NCBI RefSeq assembly: GCF_949987535.1
Contig: NC_080082.1
Span: 46,776,874-46,840,873 of the forward strand
Reading direction: 5' to 3'
DNA: 64,000 bases
From: Balaenoptera acutorostrata
Taxonomy: Eukaryota; Chordata; Mammalia; Artiodactyla; Balaenopteridae
In this document: in pieces, positions 1-9,568 of the stretch
How positions within the stretch are numbered: position 1 is the first letter of the stretch
How the letters are laid out: each line of letters opens with the position of its first letter
The notes under the pieces: model-generated
The model's database searches: none
What the model was told of the DNA's origin: nothing
Seen by the model: only the letters and a program-made list of their open reading frames with translations
Position numbers and translations under genes: made by a program

Positions 1-337
1 CTTAACAGTCTCTGGTTATCTTTGTGTATATATTGTTCCCTCTGCTTAAAGCACCAAGATACCCGCTCCTCTGCCAGATGGACCACTCATCCTTCAGGAA
101 GACCCAGTTCCAAAATTGCACCTACACTAGGGGGAGAGAGAGTAGCTCCCTTCTGTGGGCTCATATGCACACCCCTTTTTGTCAAATTGTACTGAAATTC
201 TTTGCTCAGATATATAAGTTCCCAAGAACACCATGAGAAATTCAGGGGCATCAGTCATGTGTTATATTTACTTTTGCATCCCAATGACCTATCTGGCAGA
301 GATTATGCACACAATAAATATGCCTTAGAATGGGAGG
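1..337. other. Unique sequence, no gene seen
   Basis: There is no recognisable repeat head or tail, exon or RNA gene in this stretch. The short open frame at 24-236 has no protein-like features. Treated as non-coding flank of the L1 fragment that follows. Confidence 0.5.
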
Positions 338-773
338 TGTAAACAACCCACATGTCCATCAACAAAATGTGACATATACTTACAATGGAATATTATTCAG
401 CCTTAAAAAGGAAGGCAGTTCTGACAGAGGCTACAACATGGATGAACCTTGAAAATATTATATTTACTGAATAAACCAGATTCAAAAGGACAAATACTGG
501 AAACAAATATTCAAAACTTATATGAGTTTTCTAGTGTAGTCGAATTCATAAAGACAGAAAATAGAATGATGGTTGCAGGGGGTCGGGGGAAGAGGGAATG
601 GGGAGTAATGGTTGAATGGGTACTGAGTTTCAGTTTGGGAAGATGAAAAAGTTCTGGAGTTGGATGGTGGTGATGGTTCCACAGCAATCTGTACTTAATG
701 CCGCTGAACTGAATACCTAAAAAAGGCTAAAATGGTAAATTTTATGTTATGTATATTTTACCACAATAAAAAA
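338..773 (+). mobile_element. Old L1 (LINE-1) 3' end fragment
   Basis: The sequence carries the standard end of L1 ORF2 and its 3' UTR. A 'catgtccatcaac' segment is followed by 'acaatggaatattattcagcc' (the codons for the TMEYYSA-like end of ORF2p), then a diverged 3' UTR ending in 'ccacaataaaaa'. The reading frame is broken by many stops. The divergence and the 'tggatggtggtgatggttcc' style of 3' UTR fit an old mammalian L1M-type element rather than a cetacean-age one. It is 5'-truncated and inactive. Confidence 0.8.
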
Positions 774-984
774 TATGCTTTGAGTGGGGGAATCTAAGGA
801 ATCCTTAAGATAGAAATTCACTGTCCACAAGAACACTTTTATATCCTATTCCCAAAGATGGTAATATTGTATGTTGTGTTCCTGTCCATTTGTCAAAATC
901 AATTCTACCCTTAGACAACTTTCTCTCGAGACTTAATTGAAAGCTGTCAATGAATGGTCACTAAGTTCTTAGTAAATATGCTAC

Positions 985-1110
985 ACCATTCATTTGTCAA
1001 TAAATATTGATGACCCGCTAGGTGGCAGACACCAGTTGCTGGGGATACAGAGGTGAGAAAGACCTCTTTTCCTCACCTTGAAGAGCATCCACACAGCACT
1101 GAATCTACAG
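985..1110 (-). mobile_element. LINE-2 (L2) 3' end relic
   Basis: 'caataaatattgatgacc', 'ggtggcagacacc' and 'tgctggggatacagaggtga' match the antisense of the L2 3' terminus (antisense of ...ccagcacctggcacat...aataaatattt...). The piece is short and very diverged, so MIR or another ancient repeat remains possible. Confidence 0.5.
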
Positions 1111-1334
1111 ACCCTGAAACACTTTGAAGAAGCTTTGCCTCTAGTTCCTTCCAGTCTCGGGGGTCACTCTCTCACTGGACCCCTGTACTTCCCTCTACTC
1201 TGTAGTAGTTTTCACCTAAGGTATGGGGTATCTGTTAACGTTCCACAGTAGAGAAGCAATTCCCTTCAATAAACAAAACACAAAAAGTTTATGAAATACA
1301 TTGGGTAGAAATGCACTGCTCATTTTTATGTTTT

Positions 1335-1590
1335 ATTTTTGAATTGGTAATTGCTGGGGTAGAGAAGTGCTATTGATTTTTGTATGTTGATCTTGAGCTT
1401 AGCAATCTCACTGAACTCTATTATTAATTCTAATAGTGTGTGTGTTGATTCCTTTGGTTATTCTGGAGAGATGATCATATCATTTGCAGTTAATGTCCGT
1501 TTTATCTCTTCCCTCCCAATCCTTACAACTCTGATTTCTTTTTGTTCCCTCATAACATTGGCCATGACCTTTAAAATAAAACTTCCCTTA
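1335..1590 (-). mobile_element. Old L1 ORF2 fragment (RT region), antisense
   Basis: Read on the minus strand this segment corresponds to the L1 reverse-transcriptase region downstream of the FADD box (compare the 'ttgtatcctg...ctgaactc...attaattctaatag' pattern also seen near 19.1 kb and 35.9 kb). It is heavily mutated. It lies back to back with a plus-strand L1 fragment, so the pair may be one inverted insertion or two independent ones. Confidence 0.6.
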
Positions 1591-1609
1591 AAACCACCAT
1601 AAGGCAGAA

Positions 1610-2510
1610 AAAAAGTGAATTAATTTTATGATATTGAAATAAAAGATTTTTGTTCAAAGAAACCATGAAAAAAGTTACTAAATGCTAGTACAGAAGATAC
1701 GTGCAATGTCTAAAACAACAAGGGATTACTGTTTCTAGACTATGTAAGGAATTTTTGCATGTCGACAAGGAGAAAACGTCAACCCAATGGAAAAATGGTC
1801 AAAGGATCTGAATAGTAATTTATAGATGAGAAAATTCTAAAGCTAGTAAGCTCATCGAAGAGATGCTTAAAATCATTAATAATCAGAGAAGTGTAAATTA
1901 AAACAATAATGAGATATTACTTTATATATTTTAGACTGGTTGAATGAGAAAGCTGGGTAGTGCCAAATGTTGGAGGGAACATGGGGATATAAGATGTAAG
2001 GATGTAATCTAGTGCTTGAGGCAACGTGACTGGTGCAGCAATTCTGAAGAGCGATTAGTAGCTTTAAGTCAAATTTTAAAATGCATCTGTTGTAGGGTAT
2101 CCCCAGTTCCCACACATGCTCCTAAGTGGACATGTGCAGAGAAGTTTATGGTAGCCTTGTCTGCCATGTTGAGGAGTTGGAGGCAGTTGGGTTGCCCCTC
2201 TTTGAGTGAGTGGATAGATACAAATATGGTGGATGCAAACCATGGAGTCCCATGCATCAACTGGGAAAAACAGTCTACATGTGTGGCTGGGTCTTAAAAG
2301 CACGGTGCTGAGGGAGAGAAATTCAGAAAAGACTATGATAACTGAACCAATACCATTTATATGAAATTCAATTGTATGCATACAAATCAAGAGTACATAT
2401 TTTGCAAGAACACATATGAACAAAAAAAGCAAGTCCATGTTAAGTGCATCAGAATAGTTGCCTGTAGGGGTGGGAAATGGGGAGAAAGTAAATGAATAAA
2501 TAAAACAGGA
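1610..2510 (+). mobile_element. Old L1 ORF2 C-terminus and 3' end fragment
   Basis: The motif order follows the last quarter of L1 ORF2: 'caacccaatggaaaaatggtcaaaggatctgaatag' is equivalent to NPxxKWxKDxNR, then 'atgagatattact' (MRYYxT), then a segment equivalent to CPS..EWID, then the YYSA-like end and a purine-rich 3' UTR. It has many stops and indels. Open frames on both strands here (for example 2076-2645 minus) are chance frames over the repeat. Confidence 0.6.
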
Positions 2511-2749
2511 GCAGGCCCTTGCACAGAGGGATGGTAGCAAAGCTCCATGATGGAAGAGTGAGATTTTTTTTAAAGAAAAATAAATTAAAACAATGCTGAG
2601 AGACCAAAGGATCCCAGAGAGAGAGATGACAGGAGCTGAGCTCATGTCTCAGAAGCTAGAGGGTCTTCTAGCTGGGCCAAAGCATCATCTCAAAGTTATC
2701 TCAAAGATGCCCACAAGAAGTGGCGCAACCACACCTTTATGTCATGAGA

Positions 2750-3052
2750 TGAGAGCTTGGGATTAGCAGATGCAAACTGGTATATATAGAATGGATAAAC
2801 AACAAGGTTGCACTGTAGAGCACAAGGAACTATATTCAATATCCTGTGGTAAACCGTAATGGAAAAGAATATGAAAAAGAATGTATGTGTATATATATAT
2901 ATATATACACATACATACACACACACATAACTGAGTCACTTTGCTGTACAGCAGTAATTAACACAACACTGTAATTCAACTATACTTCAATAAAAAATAA
3001 ATTTAAGAAAAAGAATAAAAAATAAAAAGAAATAAAACTGTTAAAAAAAAAA
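2750..3052 (+). mobile_element. L1 3' end with internal TA/CA microsatellite
   Basis: This is the tail of an L1 that is also present at 27.1-27.3 kb and 28.37-28.63 kb: 'gggattagcagatgcaaact', 'atggataaacaacaagg', 'aactatattcaatatcctg', an expanded (TA)n/(CA)n tract, 'ttgctgtacagcag' and 'ctatacttcaataaa' with an A-rich end. It contains only 3' UTR and no ORF2. Three copies in one window let the family be defined by alignment to each other. Confidence 0.85.
2886..2931. repeat. (TA)n/(CA)n microsatellite
   Basis: An alternating tract of TATATA followed by CATACATACACACACACA sits inside the L1 3' UTR. The same position is expanded in the sister copy near 28.5 kb, so the tract arose from the L1 3' UTR itself. 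Confidence 0.9.
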
Positions 3053-5864
3053 AGAGTGAACTCGGAGAAAAAACAAGATAAGGAAGGGAGAAGGGCCTTT
3101 TTGCCTACTTCCCACCTTGTAAAGAAAGGGAGGGGGTGGCAACCAAGTGGGAAGGGAGGAGGGTGGGAGCCATCTCATCCTTCTCACCACCCACCAGCCT
3201 CTGCCTCCCCCGTGTCATCTTGTGCACAAAGAGTGGAGGACCCGGAGAAAGGGGGCCTTGTCCCCTGATCTGGCCAGGCTCCAAGACCTCACGTGATAAG
3301 TCAAGGCACAGGAGGGGCAGGCTAGGAGCCCAGAGCCCAACCGTGTATTCATTCCACGTGGAGGGGTGCCTGGTCCTCAAAAGCCTGACTCAGAGAAAAT
3401 AAATAATGGGCCTCAGAAGCTCATTGGTCAAGCAACAAACACACCCAGACCTCCCTCTGTCACTTCTCTTGGCCACATCATTTGACACTGAGGCAGGTTG
3501 GGGTTGCACCCCGCTTGTCAACCGAGACCCTCCAGAAAGCTGGGGCAGCAGGAGCCGGGCCGTGACGGAGATGGCGCTTTTATTAATGTCTGTCGAGAAA
3601 CTGGTGACTGTCAGAGATCATGTATTGACCTGGCTTCCTGAATGTATTCTCGGCTGGTTAGGAATTGTTACATACAAATTCTCTGGAAAGTTAGCCAGCC
3701 TGCTGCTGTCAAAATACTCTTAAGGTTGGGGGGCAGAGAGGTGACTCCTGTCTCTGGCAATTTGGAAAGCCGGAACCGGAAAGAATAATAAATGTGGTGA
3801 AAACGTATCCACCACAGGGAGTGGATCTGGGATCAGGGGCTGGTCACGAATCCAGAATAAGACCTTCCTAAACACAATGGAAAGCATGGATGGATGCGTG
3901 TCCTAATTTAGGGCAGTTCGTTTGCTCAGTGAGTTCCAGGCAAGTCCCAGGGGGATCAAAGTGAGTTCAAGGTAAATAGGTTTGCTGCCCACAGCTAAGT
4001 GACTAGATGCTATCCTAGGACAATGGCTCAGGCCCTGAAGGGCGGCGCTGGCACCTCCCAACTGTGTGGCCATCAGCAAAGCGGCGGGCACAGGGGTCGG
4101 GGGGTGGAGGGTTCTGTAAAGTAGAGGCCTGCACGCTTCTGCTGGCAGAGTGGGAGCCCTGACTACAGAATGGTACATGCCAGGAAACAAATTGAGGAAC
4201 AAATCACCAGTCTGGATGGGGGCTGGAATTGTTGGCTTACTCAAATATACACCTTAGTAAGAATTTAGAAGGAAATTCGTGCAAAAGCTTGGACAGCAAC
4301 CTTAGTCCAAACTCACTCACAAGCAATGAGTGGAAGCAGCATCTATTTTAGATGTCATAGGTCTAGAACTGTCACCCTTGGGTAGCAGCTACCAAGCTTT
4401 CAAAGAGCATGAACGGAATTTGGCATAGTTGTCCTGGGCCCCTGGGGTGGAGAGACTTGGTCTAGCAGTGCCTCCTGATTCCCACGGGTCTCCAGAGAAG
4501 GATGTCTCTTAGGTAGTCCCTGAAATGCTACTGGGAAACTACCACGGTTTCACACCGAAAGGAACAAAGAGCTAGGACATTCCATAGACGGATGAATGAA
4601 ATTCAGTCCTGCAAATCTGCCCTAATGTACATTTGCAACAGCTGCCTGCAGTTGGGAAACCAGATCTGCTTTGTGGCATCCTTGATCAAAGATGATCCCT
4701 CTGGACGTGGCAGCTTCTCCTACAACCGTCCCACCCCTGCTGCAATCCCACAGCGCCTGTGCGTTGTATACGACTTAGAGTCCCTGAATATCAAACACTC
4801 TAGGCACACATGCAGCAGTCAGCGAGACATGGCCTGAGTGGCCCGAAAGACACGGTGACGCCCCCGAAATGCCAAGCTTGCACCCAAGGCTTGGCTTTGA
4901 CTCCCAAAGAATTAAAGTCAACATGTGTCTGGGCATCAAATCAGAGAGAACTGTCAACTCTTTCAACTTAGTTCTGCGGCACTAAAATTTCCTTCTTAAA
5001 ACAGTATCCAATTTCAAGTGTAAAGGAAGAAACGGATAATACAGATGTTTCATGGAGTTTGAAGTATCAAGAGTCTAAAACTATCACTTTTACTTTATCA
5101 GCCATCTCTGAGGAGTTCAAAGCATTTTTCGTGAACATTTTGGTGCAAAATTTCACAACAGCAGACGGGGCAGGCACGATCCTCATTTTACAGACAGAAA
5201 TGAATGAGCGGCTAGAGGTCTTCGGACTCTTAGCCTCTTTCCTCTACGTGTCATTCCCAAAACCCAATGGTCAGGGCCACATTTTTAAAGCAGTGTCCCT
5301 AGATGCCCAGGCTGTTCTGGATCTTCCAGGACTGTAGTAGCAAACACAGAAGTCAGACAGTGAGGGGACAAGTGGCTTTGTGCCCGGTGGGGTCAGTGAC
5401 AAGCCAGAATGCTCTTGGTCTAGAAGCAGCTGAACCAGCTCTGGCCAAACCCTGCCATGAAGAATGTGGACCTGAGTGTAACCAGATAATCTGTTAAAGA
5501 GAAGAAGTAAATCTAATAGTTTTTGGATAAAATCCACTGATATTTAAATGTTAGCTAATTTTGAAAAAAAAAATTAATTGCGAACAAAACAAATCACATC
5601 TGTGAGCCAGACACTGCCCAAAGCAGCCGGTTTGCAACCCCAGTCCTAAGATGTAACCACTGATGGCAATTTCTATCTATGTTTAGCAGAGGAAAAAAAA
5701 AAGAACTTCTATTTTAAACTACAAATGACCACAACCACATCTGCTTGCTAGGGGACCTACATCCTTTCTCCCCAGTCTGAAATATTTTCTAAGAAAGATA
5801 CTATGATGGGCTTGGGCTGTGAGCCCCTCATGTTGCCATCCCCAGACGTGGTCTGAAAGTGGCA
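3053..5864. other. Unique sequence; no exon recognised
   Basis: This is balanced-GC, low-repeat DNA. Open frames up to 113 codons occur on both strands in overlapping positions, the pattern of chance frames. None shows a family motif or a convincing exon with splice sites. The part at about 3560-3720 looks unusually well preserved and is listed separately. A short A-run (5565-5575) and weak MIR-like wording around 5185 ('cctcattttacagaca') are all that stands out. Confidence 0.5.
3560..3720. promoter_or_regulatory. Candidate conserved non-coding element
   Basis: This is a repeat-free stretch with mixed composition, retained CpGs in an AT-balanced context ('gtgacggagatggcgc', 'tgtctgtcgagaaac') and no low-complexity sequence. 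A frame runs through the plus strand (3406-3723) but has no known domain. The call is inference from texture only. Confidence 0.25.
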
Positions 5865-6065
5865 AGTAGATTTTTTTAGATTTATTTTTTATTGAAGTAT
5901 AGTTGAATTACAATGTTGTGTTAATTACTGCTGTACATATATACAATGGAATACTACTCAGCCATAAAAAAGAAGGAAATAATGCCATTTGCAGCAACAT
6001 GGAAGCAACTAGAGATTACCATACTAAGTGAAGTAAGTCAGAAAGAGAAAGGTGAGTAGATTTTT
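5865..6065 (-). mobile_element. Very short L1 insertion with 5' inversion and 11-bp TSD
   Basis: The left part (about 5876-5940) is the antisense of an L1 3' end ('ttattgaagtatagttgaat', 'aattactgctgtaca'). The right part (about 5941-6052) is sense L1: the ORF2 end, 'tacaatggaatactactcag' to 'gaagtaagtcagaaagagaaa'. The two halves point in opposite directions, and the whole is bracketed by 'agtagattttt' at 5865-5875 and 6055-6065. This is the expected structure of a twin-primed L1 insertion in minus orientation. It carries no coding capacity. Confidence 0.8.
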
Positions 6066-7973
6066 ATCTGCTTATAAAAGAGAGCAGAACGTAGGGTTTG
6101 GAGGTCTGAGCTCTGCTGCAAATAAAGTCCCTTTGCCTCTCCTTTCCAGTCTTCCACGAAAGTTTACTATCTTCTCCTGCCATTTGCTAGGATGAAGGAA
6201 GTGGGGGATGACCCACGCCTGTGTCGATGTGGAGAGGAAACAGCCACAGGGCAAGGCTCCAAATGCCTCAATGAGAGAAGCGGGAGAAACAAGGCACACA
6301 GGACTCCTCAGAGATACTGGGAAAGAGGTTCTTGGCTTTCTACTGTAGGTAGGAAAGAATTGGAGGTGTTTTTTTTTTAAAGGTCAGCATGACCCCTGCA
6401 GCCTGGAGGCTTGGGGACATGTTTAGTCAGGCAGCCAATAAACTTTGAGTCACCAAGATCAGGGCGCACGCCACAAGCTGCTCCATGGTGGACAAAGAGG
6501 GGCTCACGTCTTGCCAAGAGTCCCAGGGTTATCAGGCCCAGGGGTGTAGGTGTGGGATACACAGCCAGAGTTTGTGTTCCAGAAGGTGTGGCCTCCCTGT
6601 ACTCAGCCATCAACTGGCAGGGCTGGCGGGGCCCCCACCCTGGAGGTGCCATGATATGGGCATCACCTCGTGACCACAGAACAAAGCCTGGGGCAGGTGT
6701 GGGCAGGGCATTTTCTCCTTCCTTGGGCCTTGGAGGCAGTTTCCTGAACACCCAATTTGGATGGCAGCAGAGGTGGTCTTGAGTAGACAGAACTGTCCTC
6801 AGGACCCTTCTTGGAGTGTCCCTAGGGGCTAAGAAAGCTAACATGTTTGTCAAAAAGGAGAGCAGAGTGGGATGATCCCTATGTCTTCCCTTGGAAATAG
6901 CCCTTTCTGTTAAAGACACTTTCAGGTTTCCAACTACACACAGCCCACACCCCCTCCACCCCTCTGTCCCCTGGGGAAGTAGCCTTAACTTGCAGAGATC
7001 CAGCCTGAGTTCTTGTGGTTCAGGTCCGAGGGACGTGACATCTCCTAGCCTGCCCTGGGGACCCTGCAGGAGCATCCTTCCTTCTCATGACTTCCAGGGG
7101 ATTTTTGAGCCACTGATCATGAGTCACAGTGGAGAGGTGAGATTTCTTTACATCTGCTTGGCTATGATTAATGTATGAATTGTTGGCCTTGTGTTTTTTT
7201 TTCAGAAAAGAAATAAAACAGCTGCAAAGGGAGCGTACTGTGCCCACCTGCGGTCTGACTACCGTCATCTCACATAACCAGATCCGTTTATTTGGTTAAA
7301 GCGATGTGAACTGCAACCCTGAATAATTTATTGAACTATTGAACCACTTGGAAAATAATTGAAGCTTGAGCCTAGTTTTACATAACAGATTTAAACTGGA
7401 GAGAAATGTATTAGCAAGATCTCAACCTCTAGAAATAGAAAAGGCAGCGAGGGAGCTGACACTCCTTATCATAACATACTCTTGGATAAAGTGTTTCTAA
7501 CTGGCCACTGTCTGTGGCGATGTCTTGGTAACATCTCCCATCCCACGCCAGCTGGGTCCGACCACAGAGGGAAGGGAGGTGAAATGGTGGGGGAAGAGGG
7601 GCACTGCCAAAATGAGAGATAACCCCAGAGGTTGAGGAGTTGGGGGGCACAGGAAAAGTCTCTCATCCACGGCATAGGCCATCCTGACAGTGACCTATAA
7701 TCTAAGGGGCCTGATGCAGAGCAGCTAGAGGAAGTCAGTTGTGCACAAATCAGATGAGCTCCACTTACAGGGAAAGGAGGCGTCAGCTCCACCTGGCTCT
7801 GTGCCTTGATGAGACAACATCTGGAGCACCACACAACCAGGTCCACATGATTAGAGAGGCATTGATAGACTAAGGAACCCAATAATTAGTATTCAAGGTG
7901 GAGAAGGAATTTCAACCACGTGCAATGGGAATCAGTTGAGAAACACACTCTTTCTTCTTGTTTTAAAACTTTA
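6066..7973. other. Unique GC-rich sequence; no exon recognised
   Basis: Moderately GC-rich non-repeat DNA. It contains the longest open frame outside LINE DNA in this window (6377-7075, minus, 232 codons). That frame has no recognisable domain, overlaps other long frames on both strands, and has a composition (P, L, G, R rich) expected from GC-rich non-coding DNA. A short AT-balanced, possibly conserved patch lies at about 7265-7440. Confidence 0.45.
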
Positions 7974-8251
7974 GGGGCTTCCCTGGTGGCGCAGGGGTTG
8001 AGAATCTGCCTGCCAATGCAGGGGACACGGGTTCGAGCCCTGGCCTGGGAAGATCCCACATGCCGCGGAGCAACTAAGCCCGTGCGCCAAAACTACGGAG
8101 CCTGCGCGTCTGGAGCCTGTGCTCTGCAACAAGAGAGGCCGCGATAGTGAGAGGCCCACGCACCGCGATGAAGAGTGGCCCCCGCTTGCCACAACTAGAG
8201 AAAGCCCTCGCATAGAAACGAAGACCCAACACAGCCAAAAATAAATAAATA

Positions 8252-8288
<37 letters not shown>
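7974..8288 (+). mobile_element. CHR-type (tRNA-derived) cetacean SINE, full length
   Basis: The copy runs from 'ggggcttccctggtggcgca' through the B-box-like 'ggttcgagccc' to 'acccaacacagcc' and an (ATAA)n then (TAA)n tail. The tRNA-like head (A box near 'tggcgcaggggttgag', B box at about 8029-8040) implies an RNA polymerase III internal promoter. Length and structure match copies at 11.2 and 19.6 kb. CpGs in 'ccgcgg', 'gcgcgtc' and 'ggccgcgatag' are largely kept, indicating a fairly young copy. No convincing target-site duplication was found. Confidence 0.93.
8248..8287. repeat. (TAAA)n-(TAA)n SINE-tail microsatellite
   Basis: The tail of the SINE has turned into about a dozen TAA units. Such tails are length-variable by slippage. 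Confidence 0.95.
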
Positions 8289-8289
<1 letters not shown>

Positions 8290-8369
8290 CCCCTCACTAA
8301 AAAAAAAAAAAGCCTGCATGGGTCCTGATAAGTTTAGAGAGACCATCTGAGACTCATTCCCTCACTCTG

Positions 8370-8795
8370 TTCTTAAAAAAAAAAAACTTTATTGTGCAAG
8401 TATTTTGATACATATACTATAGTAACATATAGAAAATACAGATAAGCAAAAGAGAAAGAGAAAAATCAGAAATCACAATCTCAAGAGCCAGAGGTGCCTA
8501 TCCCTTCAAGTTTTTACATAGTGCATTATATGATAAGTTGTTTAGAAAGTGGAAGTCATATGATTCCATAATCTGCTTTTTTTCAATTAGCGATACATAT
8601 TGTTCTTATATATAACAATACATGTTTTGAATAGGCAAGTGTACCTTGTCTATAAAATGTATGTACAAAATTATTTTGAATAGTCACATGGCATTCCTGT
8701 ACTGTCATTTACTAATGAGTATAGGTTGATTCTGATTTTCATATTTATAAACAATGATGTGGGCATGATGGTATGATAAAATACAGAAAGACTTT
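8370..8795. other. AT-rich sequence, probably an ancient LINE 3' end
   Basis: An A-run at 8374-8386, 'tattttgatacatatact' and 'tttataaacaatgatgtgggcat' resemble decayed L1 3' UTR or other ancient repeat sequence. I cannot name the family or fix its ends. No coding potential. Confidence 0.3.
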
Positions 8796-8799
8796 GTAC

Positions 8800-9015
8800 T
8801 AAAGAAGCATTCTCTATGCTTTATCTTTTAATCCTCCAACCCTAGAGGGGAGATACTGCTCATTTCTCCACTTTATAGATGAGAAAAATGAACTTAGAGA
8901 TTTTAAGTAAGTAACTGGCTATGACATTGTGGGCAAGGATCAGAGCTGGAATTTAAACCCAGGTCTGTCTGATGCTGCAGCCAAGATGTGTAATTACCGC
9001 AGTCTACTGCTGTCT
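8800..9015 (-). mobile_element. MIR SINE relic, antisense
   Basis: The wording of an antisense MIR core is clear: 'actttatagatgagaaaaatgaacttagag', then 'ggatcagagctggaatttaaacccaggtctgtctg'. MIR is a tRNA-derived SINE inactive since early mammals. The copy is diverged and without a detectable target-site duplication. Confidence 0.8.
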
Positions 9016-9067
9016 ACACATATCTATCGAAATTTTTCTGACTGTTTCTTTAGGTTAAAGGCCTGAG

Positions 9068-9568
9068 TGTGAGACAGTCTAGGGCCTGGGACCAGGGACA
9101 CTGCTGCAGTGCTGGCACCTGGACAAATGTCTCCTTGAGCAACAAAATACAAAGAAACTATAAGGGACTAAAAATAACTGCGTGCATGCACAGTTGGGGC
9201 AAATTATGGACAACAAGATACAAAACAGACCAAAAAGCCCAACTGCTGCTTCTGAAGAGCCAGGAGCAAAAACAGGGGGTTGGGAGCAAAAGCAGGGTAC
9301 TGAGCATGTCCCCTGCACTCAGCGCCACCAAAGGGGTGGGCAAACCTCCAAAGCCACCCCTCCCACCCGACTCCTGGACCCGCCCCTACCCTCACCCTAT
9401 ACGAGGAACGCGCTCGCCCCACCTCAGGGAGCAAGCATGGGAAATTGTTACTCGTTTTCTCTCCCCGCTGCTGCAGCCAGGGTCCCAGTAAAGCCTTGCC
9501 TGAATTTCTTGTCTGGCCTCTGATTGATTTCTATTGATTAAGTAGGCCAAGAACCCTGGTCGGTAACA
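9068..9568 (+). mobile_element. Solo LTR of an endogenous retrovirus-like element
   Basis: A block of about 500 bp begins near a TG and ends in 'ctggtcggtaaca', a CA terminus typical of class I (gammaretrovirus-like) LTRs. Internally a GC-rich promoter-like part ('cacccgactcctggacccgcccc') is followed by 'tacgaggaacgcgctcgcc', then a polyA-signal-like 'agtaaag' and a U5-like 'ttgtctggcctctgattgatt'. No primer-binding site, gag, pol or env sequence follows it, so it is a solo LTR. The exact left edge and the flanking duplication were not resolved. Confidence 0.6.

Noticed and set aside
7974..8050. tRNA gene suggested by A- and B-box-like sequence ('ggttcgagccc')
   Set aside because: The boxes belong to the SINE's tRNA-derived head. 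The cloverleaf stems are not conserved, and the same sequence recurs at 11.2 and 19.6 kb.
7971..8297. Long minus-strand open frames over the SINE at 8 kb, with a poly-Y/poly-L start
   Set aside because: They are translations of the SINE and its TAA microsatellite; similar frames appear over every CHR SINE in the window.
7965..8391. A possible target duplication 'aaaacttta' around the SINE at 8 kb with about 95 bp of extra sequence
   Set aside because: The right-hand match lies at the end of an A-run, so only five informative bases match; too weak for a transduction claim.
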